Source of the DNA: Clostridiales bacterium
GTDB lineage: Bacteria > Bacillota > Clostridia > Oscillospirales > Oscillospiraceae
Reading direction: 5' to 3'
Length of the DNA: 64,000 nt
Assembly: GCA_029268065.1 (NCBI GenBank)
Contig: JAJUHC010000004.1
Coordinates: 1 to 64,000, forward strand
Of the stretch, positions 56,405 through 64,000 are shown in pieces. Each line of letters opens with the position of its first letter. The first letter of the stretch is position 1. Made by a program: the position numbers and the translations under genes. The notes beneath the pieces were generated by a model. That model did not search any database. It was not told the origin of the DNA and saw only the letters and a program-made list of their open reading frames with translations.

Positions 56405-56995
56405 ATGATGAATTATACCAACGCGGAATTTATAAAATCAGCCGCCGTAAAATCGGATTTTATTAACGACGGACTCCCGCAGATAGCTTTTGCAGGCAGG
56501 TCTAACGTCGGGAAATCCTCGGTTATTAATAAGATTGTGAACCGGAGGAACTTTGCGAGGGTCAGCGCTGTTCCGGGCAAAACCGCTCATATCAATTACT
56601 TTCTGATTGATAAAAAAGCCTACTTCACGGACCTGCCGGGTTACGGTTACGCAAGGGTATCGGCCTCCGAAAAAGTGCGCTGGGCTTCGCTTATGGAGAG
56701 CTATTTTGCAGGGGGGGAGCTGATAACGCTCGGCGTTCTGATAGTGGACAGCCGGCACAAGCCGACTGAGGACGACGTGATGATGGCAAACTGGTTCAAA
56801 GAAACGGGGTGCCCACTTGTTGTCGTAGCGAATAAATCGGATAAGCTTAAAAAGAGCGAAATCGAACCCAATATGAGCGTAATTGGAAATACGCTGGAGC
56901 TCGGCGCGGAAACGAAGCTGCTGCTCTTTTCGGCGGAAAACGGAAACGGCAGGAGCGAGCTATTGGCGGAAATCGAAAAGTATGTGTCAGATTGA
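56405..56995 (+). CDS. engB: Ribosome biogenesis GTPase EngB (YsxC/YihA)
   Basis: The 196-residue GTPase is needed for 50S assembly. It has GRSNVGKSSVINKIV (G1), the PGKTAHINYF switch, TDLPGYGYA (G3) and NKSDK (G4). The N-terminal NAEFIKSAAVKSDF strand is typical. Two adjacent ATG codons (56405, 56408) follow GGAG. lon, which often precedes engB in Bacillus, is absent; here it follows ispF directly. Confidence 0.96.
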   Translation: MMNYTNAEFIKSAAVKSDFINDGLPQIAFAGRSNVGKSSVINKIVNRRNFARVSAVPGKTAHINYFLIDKKAYFTDLPGYGYARVSASEKVRWASLMESYFAGGELITLGVLIVDSRHKPTEDDVMMANWFKETGCPLVVVANKSDKLKKSEIEPNMSVIGNTLELGAETKLLLFSAENGNGRSELLAEIEKYVSD

Positions 56996-57009
56996 CGGAC
57001 GGTAGTTTT

Positions 57010-57666
57010 ATGATGAACAACATCTTATATAATCTTGATTTGACAGTGCTCTACCGCTTTCTTTTTCGCGCCGTTCCGGCTCTTATCTGCGTCGTGTTTC
57101 ATGAGATTTCTCACGGTTATGTATCGTACAGGCTGGGGGATGAAACGGCTAAGACGCAGGGCAGGCTGAGCCTCAATCCTCTGCGGCATATCGACCCTCT
57201 GGGGCTGCTTATGCTGATAGTAGTAGGGTTCGGATGGGCGCGCCCTGTATCGGTCAATATGTACAATTTCAAAAATCCCAAGCGCGATATGGCTATAACC
57301 GCGCTTGCGGGTCCCGTCTCCAATATCCTGCTTGCGTTTGTTCTTCTGATAATAGACAGAATGCTTTTAAGCGCCTTTACGTTTCGCACGGGCGGATTTA
57401 CAATCCACACCTTTATTACGACAACGGCGCAGATTAGCGTCTACCTCGGCGTGTTCAATCTTATACCCATACCCCCGCTGGACGGCTCAAAGGTGCTTTT
57501 TTCGATTTTGCCGAACTCCTTATACAATATGCTGATGCGTTATGAGCGTTACGGCATGGTGTTGCTTATTTTCCTTGTGCTTTCCAGGTTTTTCGGAGAC
57601 TACATATACATTGCGTTTTCAAAGATTTACGTTTTTCTTCGCTCAATTGCGTTTTTCGGCTATTAA
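57010..57666 (+). CDS. M50 family site-2-type membrane metalloprotease
   Basis: The 218-residue integral membrane protein has the zinc motif HEISH in its first conserved span (VVFHEISHGYVSYRLGD) and the third-ligand motif NLIPIPPLDGSKVL. LAGPVSNILLAFV lies between. About five to six hydrophobic spans are visible. It belongs to the short, PDZ-less M50 group often encoded beside scpA-scpB in Clostridia and is distinct from RseP and SpoIVFB. The substrate is unknown. ATG 57010 is preferred over TTG 56992, which overlaps the engB stop and has no ribosome site. Confidence 0.88.
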   Translation: MMNNILYNLDLTVLYRFLFRAVPALICVVFHEISHGYVSYRLGDETAKTQGRLSLNPLRHIDPLGLLMLIVVGFGWARPVSVNMYNFKNPKRDMAITALAGPVSNILLAFVLLIIDRMLLSAFTFRTGGFTIHTFITTTAQISVYLGVFNLIPIPPLDGSKVLFSILPNSLYNMLMRYERYGMVLLIFLVLSRFFGDYIYIAFSKIYVFLRSIAFFGY

Positions 57667-57686
57667 TTTTTACAGGCGGTGCTCTA

Positions 57687-58445
57687 ATGGAAAATCCCAT
57701 GTTCAGGCTTGAAGGGATTGTAAAAACAAGGGATGAAACGGAGGATTTTGAAGGGCCGCTCTCTCTGATACTTCTTCTCTTAAGCAAGAATAAAATCGAG
57801 ATACGCGACGTTCAGATTTCGCTTATACTGGAGCAGTATCTTGAGTATCTTGACCAGATGCAGAAGATGGATCTCGAGATAGCGAGCGAGTTTGTCGCCA
57901 TGGCCTCACACCTCATTTACATAAAGGCGAAAATGCTGGTCGCCCCCGAGGACGAGCCCGTTACGGAGCTGGAGCTCCTGATGCAGTCTTTGGAGGAGCT
58001 GAAGCGGCGTGACGGCTTCGGGAGGATAAAATTCGCGGCGGAGTTTTTGTCTGCGTGCCAGGCAAGGGGCTCGGGATATTATACGAAGCCGCCCGAACCC
58101 GTGCGCGAGGGGAAGGAATACATATACAGCCACGACATGAACGACCTGATGCTTGCCATGCTGGCTATGTTTAAGAACGATACACCGGATACAAAAGCCG
58201 CGGCTCAGGATCTGATGCCCAAGAAGATTGTCTATTCGGTGACTCAAAAGACCGAGGAGATACTTTCTGTGCTGAAAGCCCGGGGTGCCGTCAGGGTATC
58301 TGAACTGCTCTCCGGGAGGATGAGCAGGACGGAGCTTGTCGCAACCTTTATTTCAGTGCTTGAACTTTGTAAAATGGGCAGTATAATTTTCATCGGAACA
58401 GACGAAAATTTAACCGTGAGCTGCGCCGGAAATCAGGTGAATTAA
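57687..58445 (+). CDS. scpA: Segregation and condensation protein A
   Basis: The 252-residue kleisin bridges the SMC heads and ScpB in chromosome condensation. It has the N-terminal EDFEGPLSLILLLLSKNKIEIRDVQISLI, the VAMASHLIYIKAKMLV helix and a C-terminal winged helix with TELVATFISVLELCKMG. Length is normal. It is separated by 20 bases from the M50 gene and abuts scpB. Confidence 0.95.
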   Translation: MENPMFRLEGIVKTRDETEDFEGPLSLILLLLSKNKIEIRDVQISLILEQYLEYLDQMQKMDLEIASEFVAMASHLIYIKAKMLVAPEDEPVTELELLMQSLEELKRRDGFGRIKFAAEFLSACQARGSGYYTKPPEPVREGKEYIYSHDMNDLMLAMLAMFKNDTPDTKAAAQDLMPKKIVYSVTQKTEEILSVLKARGAVRVSELLSGRMSRTELVATFISVLELCKMGSIIFIGTDENLTVSCAGNQVN

Positions 58446-59036
58446 ATGGAGATCAAAGATGTCGAGGCGGCTGTCGAAGGCATTTTGTTTGCTGCGGGCG
58501 AGCCGGTTGCGATAAGCAGGATAGCCGATGTGCTCGAACAGGACAAGCAGCTTATTGAGGACGTGGCTGCGCGCCTTGCGGACGCCTATATTACGAACCG
58601 CCGCGGGATAAGGCTCGTAAAGCTCGAAAACTCCCTCCAGCTCTGCTCGTCGCCGGAATATGCGGATGTTATAAGGCGCGCGCTCGAGACAAGAAAGCCC
58701 GCACAGCTGTCACAGACGGCCCTTGAGGTGCTCGCCATAATAGCGTATTTTCAGCCCGCGACAAAAGCGTATGTCGAGCAGGTAAGAGGTGTTGACAGCT
58801 CCTATACCGTAAGCAGCCTCGAGGAAAAAGGCCTTATCGAGGCCTGCGGCAAGCTCAGGGTTCCGGGCAGACCTACGGTTTACCGTACGACTAAGGCGTT
58901 TTTAAGGACCTTCGGACTCACGTCCCTTGAAGAACTGCCATCTCTGCCCGACGCAGAGAAGAGCGAGGGTCAGCTCGAGCTGCAAAACGCCATAGAAGCC
59001 ATTATGGAAAAGGAAACCGAGGTTTCGGAGGTGTAA
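58446..59036 (+). CDS. scpB: Segregation and condensation protein B
   Basis: The 196-residue protein forms paired winged helices and dimerises on ScpA. Signatures: AVEGILFAAGEPV, the LSQTALEVLAIIAYFQPATKAYVEQVRGVDS core and GRPTVYRTTKAFLRTFGL. The ATG follows the scpA stop directly. It ends GAGGTG, which supplies the ribosome site for the TTG start of the next gene. Confidence 0.96.
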   Translation: MEIKDVEAAVEGILFAAGEPVAISRIADVLEQDKQLIEDVAARLADAYITNRRGIRLVKLENSLQLCSSPEYADVIRRALETRKPAQLSQTALEVLAIIAYFQPATKAYVEQVRGVDSSYTVSSLEEKGLIEACGKLRVPGRPTVYRTTKAFLRTFGLTSLEELPSLPDAEKSEGQLELQNAIEAIMEKETEVSEV

Positions 59037-59038
59037 TA

Positions 59039-59635
59039 TTGATTGCGCTGTATGTCGTCCTCTCGCTGCTGCTGTTATTTTCCGTAATATTGCTGCTCCG
59101 TGTCGGATTTCAAATAGAATACGGGGAAAACGGCATTTCGGCCGACGCAAGGATAGGGCCGATAAGGTTTCGTGTGCTTCCGGTAAAAAGGAAGGAGAAA
59201 ACCGGCAGAAAGATGAAACCTCGGGAGGCCCCCGCGGCCGAGAAGGAGCCGGAAGAGAAAAAAGGCGGGAAATTCTCGGAGTTTCGGAAATACTTTTCTT
59301 ACGTTTCCGCCATGAAGGACAGACTTAAACGTAAGCTCAGGGTGGACGACCTGACGCTGTATTTTGCGGCCGGAGGCTCGGATCCGGTAGCCGTTGCAAT
59401 GACATACGGCGGCGTAACCGCGGCGATGAGCGCGCTGCTTCCGGTGCTCGAGCAGAATTTTGACATCAGGAAGCGCGATTTCGAGACATCCTTCAGCTAT
59501 GAGCTTAAGGAACCGTACATTTACTTTAGGGCAAAAATTTCGGCGGCGACATGGGAGCTGATTTATATCGCTCTGCCGATGCTCTCATTATACATGAAGT
59601 CAAAAGATACGAGATCGAGAAAGGGAGAAAAATAA
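59039..59635 (+). CDS. DUF2953 membrane-anchored protein (YtfI-like)
   Basis: The 198-residue protein has one N-terminal membrane helix (IALYVVLSLLLLFSVILLLR), a charged linker rich in Lys and Glu (about 50-85), and a C-terminal beta-rich DUF2953 region with VDDLTLYFAAGGSDPVAVAM and a late hydrophobic stretch. It matches YtfI of Bacillus by position (beside ytfJ) and layout. The function is unknown, with a presumed sporulation or germination link through gerW. It starts at TTG 59039 after GGAGGTG. Confidence 0.8.
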   Translation: MIALYVVLSLLLLFSVILLLRVGFQIEYGENGISADARIGPIRFRVLPVKRKEKTGRKMKPREAPAAEKEPEEKKGGKFSEFRKYFSYVSAMKDRLKRKLRVDDLTLYFAAGGSDPVAVAMTYGGVTAAMSALLPVLEQNFDIRKRDFETSFSYELKEPYIYFRAKISAATWELIYIALPMLSLYMKSKDTRSRKGEK

Positions 59636-59636
59636 T

Positions 59637-60029
59637 ATGGAAAAGCATCCGATCGGCGACCTGATGGAAGTAACTATGCAGAAGATCCGCGAAATGGTTG
59701 ATGTGAACACAGTCGTGGGGCAGCCAATCGTTACGCCCGACGGTATAACCATGATACCCGTTTCAAAAGTGAGCTTCGGCTTCGGCTGCGGGGGAGGAGA
59801 CTTTGTGTCGAAAGCACAGGTCACGGGAGCTCCGAATCCTTTTGCGGGCGGCGGGGCCGCCGGAATAAACATCGTACCCGTTGCTTTTCTGGTTATCAAG
59901 GACGAAAATGTAAAACTGGTAAACATAGCGCCGCCTGCCGCAAACACGGTGGACAGGGTGATAGAGCTTATACCGGAGCTCGTTGAAAAGGTTCAGGAAC
60001 TCGTCGGAAAGGACAAACCCAAGCAATAA
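59637..60029 (+). CDS. gerW: Spore protein GerW (YtfJ)
   Basis: The 130-residue protein is a clear YtfJ/GerW homologue: VNTVVGQPIVTPDGITMIPVSKVSFGFG, a Gly-rich loop with FAGGGAAG, then IVPVAFLVIKDENVKLV and a C-terminal amphipathic helix. In Bacillus it is made in the forespore and is needed for germination. One base separates it from the DUF2953 stop, with GGGAGAAAAATA before the ATG. With sigG it marks a sporulating organism. Confidence 0.93.
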   Translation: MEKHPIGDLMEVTMQKIREMVDVNTVVGQPIVTPDGITMIPVSKVSFGFGCGGGDFVSKAQVTGAPNPFAGGGAAGINIVPVAFLVIKDENVKLVNIAPPAANTVDRVIELIPELVEKVQELVGKDKPKQ

Positions 60030-60039
60030 ACGATACAGA

Positions 60040-60076
60040 AAGCACCTCCCAGAACGAGAACGGGCGGTGCTTATTT
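60040..60076 (+). terminator. Hairpin between gerW and rluB
   Basis: 60040-60050 pairs with 60062-60072 (10 of 11 positions), followed by ATTTG. A moderate terminator after gerW. Confidence 0.45.
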
Positions 60077-60110
60077 GTGAGAGCACATATTTGGGCTTAA
60101 AGGTGAAAAG

Positions 60111-60821
60111 ATGAAGGAGAGACTTCAAAAAATCATATCCTCTTACGGAGTCGCGTCCCGCCGCGAGGCCGAAAGGCTTATCGAGGAAGGCTCAGTCAAG
60201 GTAAACGGAAAGACGGCGGTTTTAGGCGGCAAAGCCGACCCGGATAAGGATAAGATTGAGGTTCGGGGAGTACTGCTTGGCGATCCGGGCGACAGGGTCT
60301 ATATAATGCTCCACAAACCGAGGGGCTTTATTACGACCATGAGCGACGAGCTGGGGCGCAGGACGGTGGCGGAGCTTGTTTCAGACTGCCCCGCGAGGGT
60401 ATACCCCGTGGGAAGGCTCGACTATAACTCCGAGGGGCTTCTGATAATGACAAATGACGGGCATGTTGCAAATTCTCTCATGCACCCGAAATTTGAGATT
60501 TCCAAGACATACCTTGTCAAAGTCAGCGGAAGCGATATCGACAGCTCGGTTTCAAGACTCGGGGAATCCATGGTGGTGGACGGGCGCAAATTGGCCCCGG
60601 CCTCGGTGAAAATCCTGGAGAAAACGGGAGAAGAAGCGCGGCTCAGCGTTACCATACACGAGGGCCGGAACCGGCAGATAAGAAAAATGTGCGAGCAGGT
60701 CGGACTATCCGTCAAAAGGCTGAAGAGGATATCGGAGGGCAGGCTTCTTCTGGGCGAGCTCAGATACGGGAAGTGGCGGTATCTGACCGAGGCTGAGGTG
60801 AGGTATCTTCGCAGTCTCTGA
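60111..60821 (+). CDS. rluB: RsuA/RluB-family rRNA pseudouridine synthase
   Basis: The 236-residue protein has an N-terminal S4 domain (ERLQKIISSYGVASRREAERLIEEGSV) and the pseudouridine synthase core with catalytic Asp in YPVGRLDYNSEGLLIMTNDG. EGRNRQIRKMCEQVG closes the fold. Position beside scpB is the standard RluB location in Firmicutes (23S rRNA position 2605). AAAGGTG lies before the ATG at good distance. Confidence 0.92.
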   Translation: MKERLQKIISSYGVASRREAERLIEEGSVKVNGKTAVLGGKADPDKDKIEVRGVLLGDPGDRVYIMLHKPRGFITTMSDELGRRTVAELVSDCPARVYPVGRLDYNSEGLLIMTNDGHVANSLMHPKFEISKTYLVKVSGSDIDSSVSRLGESMVVDGRKLAPASVKILEKTGEEARLSVTIHEGRNRQIRKMCEQVGLSVKRLKRISEGRLLLGELRYGKWRYLTEAEVRYLRSL

Positions 60822-60860
60822 TTCTGCAAGTTCCAAAGCACAATACTGCAATTTTTTGTT

Positions 60861-60889
60861 GATTTTATCAGCCTCAGTATGTATTATTT
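60861..60889 (+). promoter_or_regulatory. Promoter of the RpiR regulator gene
   Basis: TTGATT (60861-60866), 17 bases, TATTAT (60884-60889). Start near 60896, about 22 bases before the TTG start codon. Confidence 0.65.
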
Positions 60890-60917
60890 AAGTATTCGGT
60901 TTTTTGGGGGTTTGTAC

Positions 60918-61781
60918 TTGGATAAGGACGTACTTTCCGCGATAGAAAAGCAATATCCTAAGTTTTCCAAGGGTCAGCGCAGGATTGCCAAATACCTTGA
61001 GGAAAACTTTGACAAAGCGGCGTTTATGACTGCCGCAAAGCTCGGCAAAACCGTCGGGGTTAGCGAATCCACAGTGGTCCGCTTCGCTTCGGAGCTGGGA
61101 TATGACGGTTATCCGGGAATGCGCAAATCCCTCCAAGAGATGATAAGGACGCGTTCCACCTCGGTGCAGCGCATCAAGGTCACCAGGGATATAATGGGTT
61201 CCAAGGACGTACTCGATACTGTGTTTCACTGGGACATGGAGAAGCTTCGCGAGACTGCCGAAGAAACCAGCAGGGAAGAGTTCAACGCTGCCGTAAAGGC
61301 TATTGCGGGCGCAAGGCGCATATACATACTGGGCTCGCGCTCGTCAAAAGCGCTTTCGGTATTTATGGGCTTTTATCTCAACTTGCTTTTCGACAGCGTT
61401 AAGGTTGTGGACGATGCTTCTATCAGCGAGATAATAGAGCAGCTCCTCCATCTGAACGGCGAGGACGTGGTCATAGGCATAAGCTTTCCCCGGTATTCAA
61501 CGAGAACGATTAAGACGCTCAAGTTTGCTAAGGACCGCTCCGCGACCGTAATAGGCATTACCGACAACAAGGATTCGCCCATCGCGAAGGTCGCCGGTAT
61601 CAAGCTCCTTGCGAAAAGCGATATGGTATCGTTCCTCGATTCTCTCGTCGCCCCGCTTTCGCTGATAAACGCACTGATAGTCGCCTTGGGCGCCGAAACG
61701 GGGGACCGGCTTTCAGGCACCTTCAACGATCTTGAAAAAATATGGTCCGAATACGAGGTTTACGAGAAAGGTGAAACATGA
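60918..61781 (+). CDS. MurR/RpiR family transcriptional regulator
   Basis: The 287-residue protein has an N-terminal HTH_6 domain (FSKGQRRIAKYLEENFDKAAFMTAAKLGKTVGVSESTVVRFASELGYDGYP read in segments) and a C-terminal SIS sugar-phosphate-binding domain (RRIYILGSRSSKALS, VVIGISFPRYSTRTIKTLKFAKD). Such regulators sense phosphosugars. No sugar genes are adjacent. It is followed by a flavoprotein and cmk, an arrangement seen in other Clostridia. Start TTG 60918 follows GGGGG by seven bases; the frame further upstream covers the promoter. Confidence 0.9.
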   Translation: MDKDVLSAIEKQYPKFSKGQRRIAKYLEENFDKAAFMTAAKLGKTVGVSESTVVRFASELGYDGYPGMRKSLQEMIRTRSTSVQRIKVTRDIMGSKDVLDTVFHWDMEKLRETAEETSREEFNAAVKAIAGARRIYILGSRSSKALSVFMGFYLNLLFDSVKVVDDASISEIIEQLLHLNGEDVVIGISFPRYSTRTIKTLKFAKDRSATVIGITDNKDSPIAKVAGIKLLAKSDMVSFLDSLVAPLSLINALIVALGAETGDRLSGTFNDLEKIWSEYEVYEKGET

Positions 61782-63024
61782 CGTCATTGTTGTAGGAGGC
61801 GGCGCCGCCGGCATGCTCTCTGCCGCCACCGCGGCGGAGTGCGGAGCGAGCGTCGCGCTTCTTGAAAAAAACGAACGGCTGGGGCTTAAGCTGCGCATAA
61901 CCGGAAAGGGGCGCTGCAATGTTACCAACAACTGCTCCGTGCAGAAGATGATGGACAACATTCCTCAAAACGGTAAGTTCCTCTTCAGCGCACTCAGCGG
62001 TTTTGCGCCGTCAGACGCTATCGCCCTGTTCACAAGGCTCGGAGTTCCTCTCAAAACCGAGAGGGGTGAAAGGGTTTTTCCCGTGTCCGATAACGCAAAC
62101 GACATAGCCGAGGCCCTCATACGTTATATGAAGGGGCGGGGCGTAAGCATTGTCAAAGCCCGCGCGAACCGTATAATCACGCAATCGGGCGCCGTTTCAG
62201 CCGTCAATACCGACAGTGGAGCGATGCCCTGCGGCGCCGCTATACTCTGTACCGGAGGCCTGAGCTATCCTAAGACCGGTTCGAGCGGAGACGGATTCAG
62301 GATGGCCGAGCAGCTCGGGCATGAAATCGTGCAGCCGCGTCCTTCGCTTGTGGCGCTTGAAACGACCGACGATTATTGCCCCAGAATGCAGGGGCTTTCG
62401 CTTAAGAACGTGACCCTTTCCGCTTACAATGGAAAGGGCAGGCTGATTTTCAGGGAGCTGGGCGAAATGCAGTTCACCCATTTCGGTGTTTCCGGCCCGC
62501 TTATTTTGTCCGCAAGCGCGCATATGCGGGACTTTAAAAACGATAAGTATACGATAAAAATAGACTTGAAGCCAGGGCTTGACGAGGCGAAGCTCGACGC
62601 GCGGCTTCTGAGGGATTTTGAAAAATACTCAAACCGCGATTTCAAAAACGCCCTGGACGATATTTCAATAGGTCTCATGATACCTATTCTTGTCGAGCGC
62701 TCGGGCATTCCCGCCGAAACCAAGGTGCATTCCGTTACAAGGGAGCAGCGCCGGAATCTTGCCGGGCTTTTGAAGGAATTTACCCTTGAAATCAAAGGTC
62801 CCCGCCCGATAGACGAGGCGATAGTTACATCGGGTGGAGTCAGCACAAAGAATATAAACCCGGCGACGATGGAGTCTAAAATCATAAAAGGGCTGTATTT
62901 TGCCGGCGAGATAATTGACGTTGACGCCTATACGGGCGGCTATAATTTACAGATCGCGTGGTCTACCGCGGTTCTTGCGGGTAAAAGCGCGTCTAAAGTC
63001 AAGGAGAATGTCAGCAATGCGTAG
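61771..63024 (+). CDS. BaiN/HI0933-family NAD(P)/FAD-dependent oxidoreductase
   Basis: The 417-residue flavoprotein has an N-terminal dinucleotide fold (DVIVVGGGAAGMLSAATAA), the family motif GLKLRITGKGRCNVTNN, a middle insertion domain, and the C-terminal GLYFAGEIIDVDAYTGGYNLQIAWSTA. YhiN/HI0933 proteins are widespread; BaiN members reduce bile-acid intermediates, but most have no known substrate. Start GTG 61771 overlaps the end of the RpiR gene by 11 bases. ATG 61732 is in frame but lies deeper in that gene with no ribosome site. cmk follows with a seven-base overlap. Confidence 0.9.
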   Translation: MKHDVIVVGGGAAGMLSAATAAECGASVALLEKNERLGLKLRITGKGRCNVTNNCSVQKMMDNIPQNGKFLFSALSGFAPSDAIALFTRLGVPLKTERGERVFPVSDNANDIAEALIRYMKGRGVSIVKARANRIITQSGAVSAVNTDSGAMPCGAAILCTGGLSYPKTGSSGDGFRMAEQLGHEIVQPRPSLVALETTDDYCPRMQGLSLKNVTLSAYNGKGRLIFRELGEMQFTHFGVSGPLILSASAHMRDFKNDKYTIKIDLKPGLDEAKLDARLLRDFEKYSNRDFKNALDDISIGLMIPILVERSGIPAETKVHSVTREQRRNLAGLLKEFTLEIKGPRPIDEAIVTSGGVSTKNINPATMESKIIKGLYFAGEIIDVDAYTGGYNLQIAWSTAVLAGKSASKVKENVSNA

Positions 63025-63688
63025 TGTAGCCATAGACGGACCTTCCGGAGCGGGAAAGAGCACGATAGCAAGGTTTGCGGCCAAAAGGCTGGGATTCATT
63101 TATGTGGACACGGGAGCTATTTACAGAGCAGTGGGGCTATTTGCGAAAATGAACAACGTAGGGTCAAAAGACTCCGAGGCAGTCGGCTCGCTTTTACCCA
63201 AGATCAAAATCGACATCAGGTACGACGAGTCCGGGCTCCAACATATGATACTCAACGGCGAGGACGTATCGGAAAGCATACGCACTCCCGAAGTGTCGAT
63301 TTACGCCTCGGACGTTTCCGCAATACCGAGCGTCAGGGCATTTTTGCTCGGCATGCAGCGCGATCTTGCCGAACGCTATGACGTCATTATGGACGGGCGC
63401 GACATAGGTACCGTCGTCCTTCCAAACGCAAGTGTAAAGGTTTTTCTTACGGCTTCCCCTGAAGCCAGGGCAAAGCGCAGGTTCCTCGAGCTCCAGGCCA
63501 AGGGTACCGAGTGCAGCTATGAAGATGTGCTCAAGGATATGCGGTACCGCGATGAGAACGACAGCAGCAGGCAAATAGCGCCGCTTAAACCTGCGTCGGA
63601 TTCGGTTTTTGTGGATACAACGGATAAAACGCTTGGCGAAAGCATCGAAGAGGTGCTGAAGATCATTACGGAGCGTCTCGGACTATGA
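63017..63688 (+). CDS. cmk: Cytidylate kinase
   Basis: The 223-residue P-loop kinase converts CMP/dCMP to the diphosphates. It starts MRSVAIDGPSGAGKSTIAR (Walker A), followed by YVDTGAIYRAV, the CMP site RDIGTVVLPNASVKVFLTASPEARAKRR and DSSRQIAPLKPASDSVFVDTT. ATG 63017 has AAGGAG ten bases upstream; ATG 63008 is too close to it. It overlaps plsC as ATGA, the usual cmk-plsC order of Clostridia. Confidence 0.96.
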   Translation: MRSVAIDGPSGAGKSTIARFAAKRLGFIYVDTGAIYRAVGLFAKMNNVGSKDSEAVGSLLPKIKIDIRYDESGLQHMILNGEDVSESIRTPEVSIYASDVSAIPSVRAFLLGMQRDLAERYDVIMDGRDIGTVVLPNASVKVFLTASPEARAKRRFLELQAKGTECSYEDVLKDMRYRDENDSSRQIAPLKPASDSVFVDTTDKTLGESIEEVLKIITERLGL

Positions 63689-64000
63689 CTCGTTTATACA
63701 AGCTCTACTATATACTCGTTTTCCCCATTTTCAGCCTTTTTCATAGAGTAAGACAAAAGGGAAGGGAGAACATACCTCCGGGAGCAGCGCTTATATGCGG
63801 CAACCATACGTCGCTGAAGGATCCGGTGCTGGTGGCCATCGCGGCGGGGTTCGGACATTTTATAAGGTTTATGGCCAAGGACGAACTTATGCGCATACCC
63901 GTTTTCGGATATTTGCTGAAAAAAGTCGGAACCTTTGGCGTGAAGCGCGGGCAGGCGGACATCAAGTCCATTAAAACCGCTCTGTCGATACTCAAAAGCG
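63685..64000 (+). CDS. plsC: 1-acyl-sn-glycerol-3-phosphate acyltransferase (3' end outside window)
   Basis: The first 105 codons are in the window. A hydrophobic N-terminus (LYKLYYILVFPIFSLF) anchors it at the membrane. CGNHTSLKDP carries the catalytic His-x4-Asp, MAKDELMRIPVFGYLLKKVG is the second block, and GTFGVKRGQAD contains the acyl-acceptor motif. The enzyme makes phosphatidic acid. It starts in an ATGA overlap with cmk. The frame is still open at base 64000. Confidence 0.93.
   Translation, partial: MTRLYKLYYILVFPIFSLFHRVRQKGRENIPPGAALICGNHTSLKDPVLVAIAAGFGHFIRFMAKDELMRIPVFGYLLKKVGTFGVKRGQADIKSIKTALSILKS

Overview
The window comes from the chromosome of a spore-forming member of the Clostridia (Bacillota). 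The evidence is sigG with a sigma-F-type promoter, gerW/ytfJ, ylmC, scpAB, a carD-ispDF cluster, and a str-type cluster with a YbxF-like L7Ae protein between rpoC and rpsL. The carbon monoxide dehydrogenase and acetyl-CoA synthase genes point to an anaerobe with at least part of the Wood-Ljungdahl pathway. S-layer-homology repeats point to a cell wall with attached surface proteins. An Oscillospirales-like lineage is plausible, but the genus cannot be fixed from sequence alone.

Left end (1-10.3 kb) is accessory. It starts with the 3' end of a probable polymorphic toxin, a small acidic probable immunity gene and an overlapping RNA 2'-phosphotransferase (kptA). Next come a 1932-residue secreted surface protein on the minus strand (CBM9-like, Ig-like, glycerophosphodiesterase and three SLH domains), a two-cupin protein, and a repeat-rich Cys/Arg protein divergent from sigG.

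10.6-17 kb: sigG is followed by a minus-strand cooS-cooC-acsB operon (Ni-CODH, its Ni-insertion ATPase and acetyl-CoA synthase) and then ylmC. Two ATCGA-type palindromes lie between the divergent cooS and ylmC.

17-25 kb: translation and envelope operon rpsB-tsf / pyrH-frr-uppS-rbfA-nrnA-truB-ribF. The genes that usually follow uppS and precede rbfA are absent.

25-32 kb: a metabolic island with a LysR regulator divergent from a flavin/4Fe-4S old-yellow-enzyme-type reductase, an M24-fold protein without the usual metal ligands, a short amidohydrolase and a MerR regulator, ending at tRNA-Leu(CAA).

32-42 kb: yqhQ-prmC-recA-recX-rimO-pgsA, converging with a P-type cation ATPase. Its leader carries a yybP-ykoY (Mn2+) riboswitch with a terminator. 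A membrane glycosyltransferase follows.

42-64 kb: rpoB-rpoC, the L7Ae-like gene, rpsL-rpsG-fusA-tuf, carD-ispD-ispF, engB, an M50 protease, scpA-scpB-DUF2953-gerW-rluB, and an RpiR regulator with a BaiN/HI0933-type flavoprotein, cmk and plsC (cut by the window end). Most genes here are tightly packed with ATGA overlaps, and strong hairpin terminators mark the convergent junctions. RimO (35.6 kb) and its expected substrate S12 (rpsL, 49.9 kb) are both present.
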